Source of the DNA: Psychroserpens luteolus
GTDB taxonomy: Bacteria > Bacteroidota > Bacteroidia > Flavobacteriales > Flavobacteriaceae
DNA length: 41,447 nucleotides
NCBI RefSeq assembly: GCF_021032705.1
Contig: NZ_JAHVXI010000009.1
Location: 26,971-68,417, forward strand
Reading direction: 5' to 3'
Shown here piece by piece: positions 39,274-41,447 of the stretch. The notes beneath the pieces are model-generated. The model was given only the letters and a program-made list of their open reading frames with translations. It had not been told where the DNA came from and ran no database searches. Numbering within the stretch: position 1 is the stretch's first letter; each line of letters opens with the position of its first letter. A program made the translations under genes and the position numbers.

Positions 39274-40203
39274 TTAGAAGAATCTCGGTGATAATATTCT
39301 ACCTACTTTCTGTAATTCAAAACGTAGCATGATCTCGTGTGAACCGCTATTATAGTTATTTAAGTTAGTGGTCGTTGCATCATAAGCATAACCTATATAC
39401 AACCCATCAGTGACCTGAAAACCAGCTAAACCACTTACCGAATCATCCCATCTCCAGGCTAAACCTAAAGTCAGTTTATTTTTAAATAAGAAGTTAGCTG
39501 AAACATCTGCTATAAGTGGTGCTCCAGAAACTGCTTTTACAAGTGCTGCAGGTTTCAGTTTAGTATTTTCACTAAGATCAAACACATAACCAGCAATTAA
39601 GTAGTAGTTCATTCGTTCTTTAGCAACCGACTCTTGAAAATCATCATAATGCTCGGTTGTTAAGAAATTAGGAACAGATAAACCTACATACCATTTTCTA
39701 TTATGTAAATATACACCTGCTCCAATTGTTGGTGAAAACCGACTGATATTTTGATTAAAAACAACATCTGGGTTTTGGAATTGACCTCTACTCCAATCAG
39801 TATCTAATAGATGTGCACCTGCTTTTGCTCCAAATGATAATTTGGTTAGTGATTCATTTAGTCGAATAGTATATGAAAAATTTGCATCTATATAGGTTTC
39901 ATTTGCCGGACCTAATGCATCATTAACTATTGATAATCCTAAACCAATCTTATCATTTCTAAGTGGCGCATGGATACCTAAAGTTTGAGTTTGTGGCGCT
40001 CCATCTATGCCAACCCATTGTGTTCGATGCAAACCTGTAACACTTAATACTTCTCGCTGTCCAGCATATGCAGGATTCACACTCATTGTATTGTACATAT
40101 ATTGCGTATACTGCGGGTCTTGCTGCGCAAAACTAGTATTAATAGTTAGCGCACAAAACACTAACAGTATTAATCCTTTTACTAATGATGATTTTTGTAT
40201 CAT
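39274..40203 (-). CDS. PorP/SprF family type IX secretion membrane protein
   Basis: 309 residues. Signal peptide about 1-26 (ending TSFAQ). The mature start QDPQYTQYMYNTMSVNPAYAG is the family hallmark, followed by VTGLHRTQWVGIDGAPQTQ and barrel strands up to the C-terminal ELQKVGR. Family members sit in the outer membrane and are required for surface delivery of a partner adhesin encoded nearby (as SprF for SprB). Here the partner would be the type B adhesin immediately upstream. It is 32 bp from that gene and 6 bp from the OmpA gene. Confidence 0.95.
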   Translation of the reverse strand: MIQKSSLVKGLILLVFCALTINTSFAQQDPQYTQYMYNTMSVNPAYAGQREVLSVTGLHRTQWVGIDGAPQTQTLGIHAPLRNDKIGLGLSIVNDALGPANETYIDANFSYTIRLNESLTKLSFGAKAGAHLLDTDWSRGQFQNPDVVFNQNISRFSPTIGAGVYLHNRKWYVGLSVPNFLTTEHYDDFQESVAKERMNYYLIAGYVFDLSENTKLKPAALVKAVSGAPLIADVSANFLFKNKLTLGLAWRWDDSVSGLAGFQVTDGLYIGYAYDATTTNLNNYNSGSHEIMLRFELQKVGRILSPRFF

Positions 40204-40235
40204 TTTAATATCGTTTTTAATCTTGCCTTTATTAA

Positions 40236-41447
40236 TTATCTATTTATGTATAACCATCCTACTCTAGGTTCAGAACCGTTTCCTAAATCAATGACATAGT
40301 AATATGTACCAACTGGTAACTGATCACCTTGACTTAAGACAGCTCTTCCGTTGGAAGTTCCGTTCCAATCATTTCTATAGCCTCTGGTTTCATAAACAAT
40401 ATTTCCCCATCTGTTATAAATTTCCAAAGTATTATTTGGGAATGTTTCTATACAGTCGATGACAAAGAATTCATTAACGCCATCTCCATTTGGTGAGAAT
40501 TCATTATAGATTGTTAAACATATTGGTTCTACACCTACTGAATCACTGTTGTTGTTTTCATTTTGGTCATCTCCACCAGTAAATTGAGTAATGGTAGCTG
40601 TATTTAAGTAGTCACCAAATCCTAAAACTTCAACCGTTATTTGAAGCACTTCAACTTGACCTGGATCTAATTGACCTACAGTCCATTCACCATCTACCTC
40701 AGAATATGCACCAGCTGTTGTTATAGCCGAAACAAATGTATATCCACTTGGTAAGATATCTTCAACTACAACACCTGTTGCAGTTACAAATCCTTCATTA
40801 GCTACTGTAATTGTAAAGGTCACTTCATCTCCAATGATAGGCTCTAAAACATCAAGTTCTTTAGTAACCGACAATTCAAAATCTGAATCAGTCATTGTTT
40901 CTGTTGGATCGTCTTCTGTATTTCCATCTGTATCATCCCCATCATCACTAGTATCAGTTGTAGTAGTTCCATCTGGATCAGTTCCATCTGCAACAACACT
41001 ATTAACTAAACCTCCAGCGTCAACGTCATCTTGAGTAATTGTATAGGTTGCAGTATATGTAGCCGTTTCACCAACTAATAAATCACCTTCTGCACTTCCT
41101 AAATCTGCACTTACAAACGTTGGTCCAGAATCGAGAGTTAAGACAATACCGTTAGCATCTGTAAATGTATCTACAATTACTACATTATCTAATGTCACAT
41201 TTCCATCGTTAGTCACTGTGATGGTATAAGTAATAACGTCTCCAACACCTACAACATCATCTCCATTATCCAGAATATCTGCAACTTTAACAACATTTAA
41301 CGATGCTGTCTGCGGAAGGTCTGTATCGGTTGGATCATCTGGCTCGCCATCTCCATTGTTATCCGTATCCGTTGGATCCGTTGGATCATCACTATCATCG
41401 GTAACACCTCCTCCTAATGGATCTGTACCATTAGCTGTTGCTTGGTT
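40236..41447 (-). CDS. Large surface adhesin with DUF11 repeats and T9SS type B sorting domain (5' truncated by window edge)
   Basis: The frame stays open to the last base of the window, so at least 403 C-terminal residues are visible and the start lies outside. DUF11-type beta-sandwich repeats are seen ([38 protein letters not shown]), joined by Asp/Pro/Thr/Gly-rich acidic linkers ([15 protein letters not shown]) that look like calcium-binding or flexible spacers. The last ~90 residues are a type B C-terminal domain: [41 protein letters not shown], ending GWLYINR. Secreted by T9SS and presumably anchored or presented through the adjacent PorP/SprF-like protein; a role in adhesion or gliding is inference. 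Confidence 0.93.
   Translation of the reverse strand, partial: NQATANGTDPLGGGVTDDSDDPTDPTDTDNNGDGEPDDPTDTDLPQTASLNVVKVADILDNGDDVVGVGDVITYTITVTNDGNVTLDNVVIVDTFTDANGIVLTLDSGPTFVSADLGSAEGDLLVGETATYTATYTITQDDVDAGGLVNSVVADGTDPDGTTTTDTSDDGDDTDGNTEDDPTETMTDSDFELSVTKELDVLEPIIGDEVTFTITVANEGFVTATGVVVEDILPSGYTFVSAITTAGAYSEVDGEWTVGQLDPGQVEVLQITVEVLGFGDYLNTATITQFTGGDDQNENNNSDSVGVEPICLTIYNEFSPNGDGVNEFFVIDCIETFPNNTLEIYNRWGNIVYETRGYRNDWNGTSNGRAVLSQGDQLPVGTYYYVIDLGNGSEPRVGWLYINR

Noticed and set aside
40834-41034. 66-codon Ser/Val-rich frame on the plus strand
   Set aside because: A mirror of the Asp/Thr-rich repeats of the adhesin on the opposite strand.

Overview
The window is a stretch of chromosome from a low-GC (roughly one third G+C by eye) member of the Bacteroidota, almost certainly family Flavobacteriaceae. 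The grounds are T9SS type A and type B C-terminal sorting domains, a PorP/SprF-type protein, a FecI/FecR/TonB-receptor trio with an STN domain, DUF2911 and DUF4369 proteins, very few Shine-Dalgarno sequences, and promoters of the Bacteroidetes form TTG/TTTG-N16..20-TANNTTTG. Most of it is housekeeping and ordinary accessory content. I see no prophage, transposon, integron or CRISPR array.

Layout. 1-1235: 3' part of a secreted repeat protein with a T9SS type A tail. 1524-5446: asnB, a DUF2911 protein, a small hypothetical, queE and a lipoprotein RidA. 5503-9310: a HerA-like ATPase (YjgR/DUF853), then a tight run of lipoprotein, cupin, alpha/beta hydrolase and membrane protein. 9354-10983: rluF and a membrane LytTR regulator. 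11215-15585: four exported or lipidated proteins, including an S9 prolyl oligopeptidase and an alpha/beta hydrolase. 15663-18909: a membrane AraC regulator, a T9SS beta-propeller protein and a TPR/DUF1579-like protein. 19024-22417: VOC protein, YwaF-like membrane protein, folD, ffh. 22655-26423: ECF sigma / FecR anti-sigma / TonB receptor, followed by a YfiT-like DinB protein and a secreted hypothetical. 27725-30347: a VanX-type dipeptidase divergent from an AlkB-like dioxygenase, then a second alpha/beta hydrolase. 30599-32596: a compact SPFH operon with several tiny genes. 32660-34745: DUF819 transporter and DUF4369 lipoprotein. 34801-34874: tRNA-Thr(TGT). 34933-37131: idi-queD-manA-hypothetical operon. 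37240-41447: OmpA/PD40 protein, PorP/SprF protein and a partial T9SS type B adhesin, all on the minus strand.

The most interesting material is between genes. The sigma gene is flanked by two oppositely oriented copies of one promoter-like element (13 identical bases, then a similar TGTTxTATxA box at exactly the same 23-base offset). One copy drives fecR. The other points left into an 86-base stretch that holds a 5' stem-loop and ends in an intrinsic terminator that no annotated gene uses. The simplest reading is an undescribed small RNA under control of the local ECF sigma factor. A second small-RNA candidate lies at 29058-29190 (minus), with a housekeeping-type promoter, an internal stem-loop and a terminator; the two candidates share a 14-base sequence. 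Upstream of the hydrolase at 29418 is a perfect 26-bp palindrome among repeated GATGAAAT half-sites. All of these are readings by eye and have not been tested computationally.
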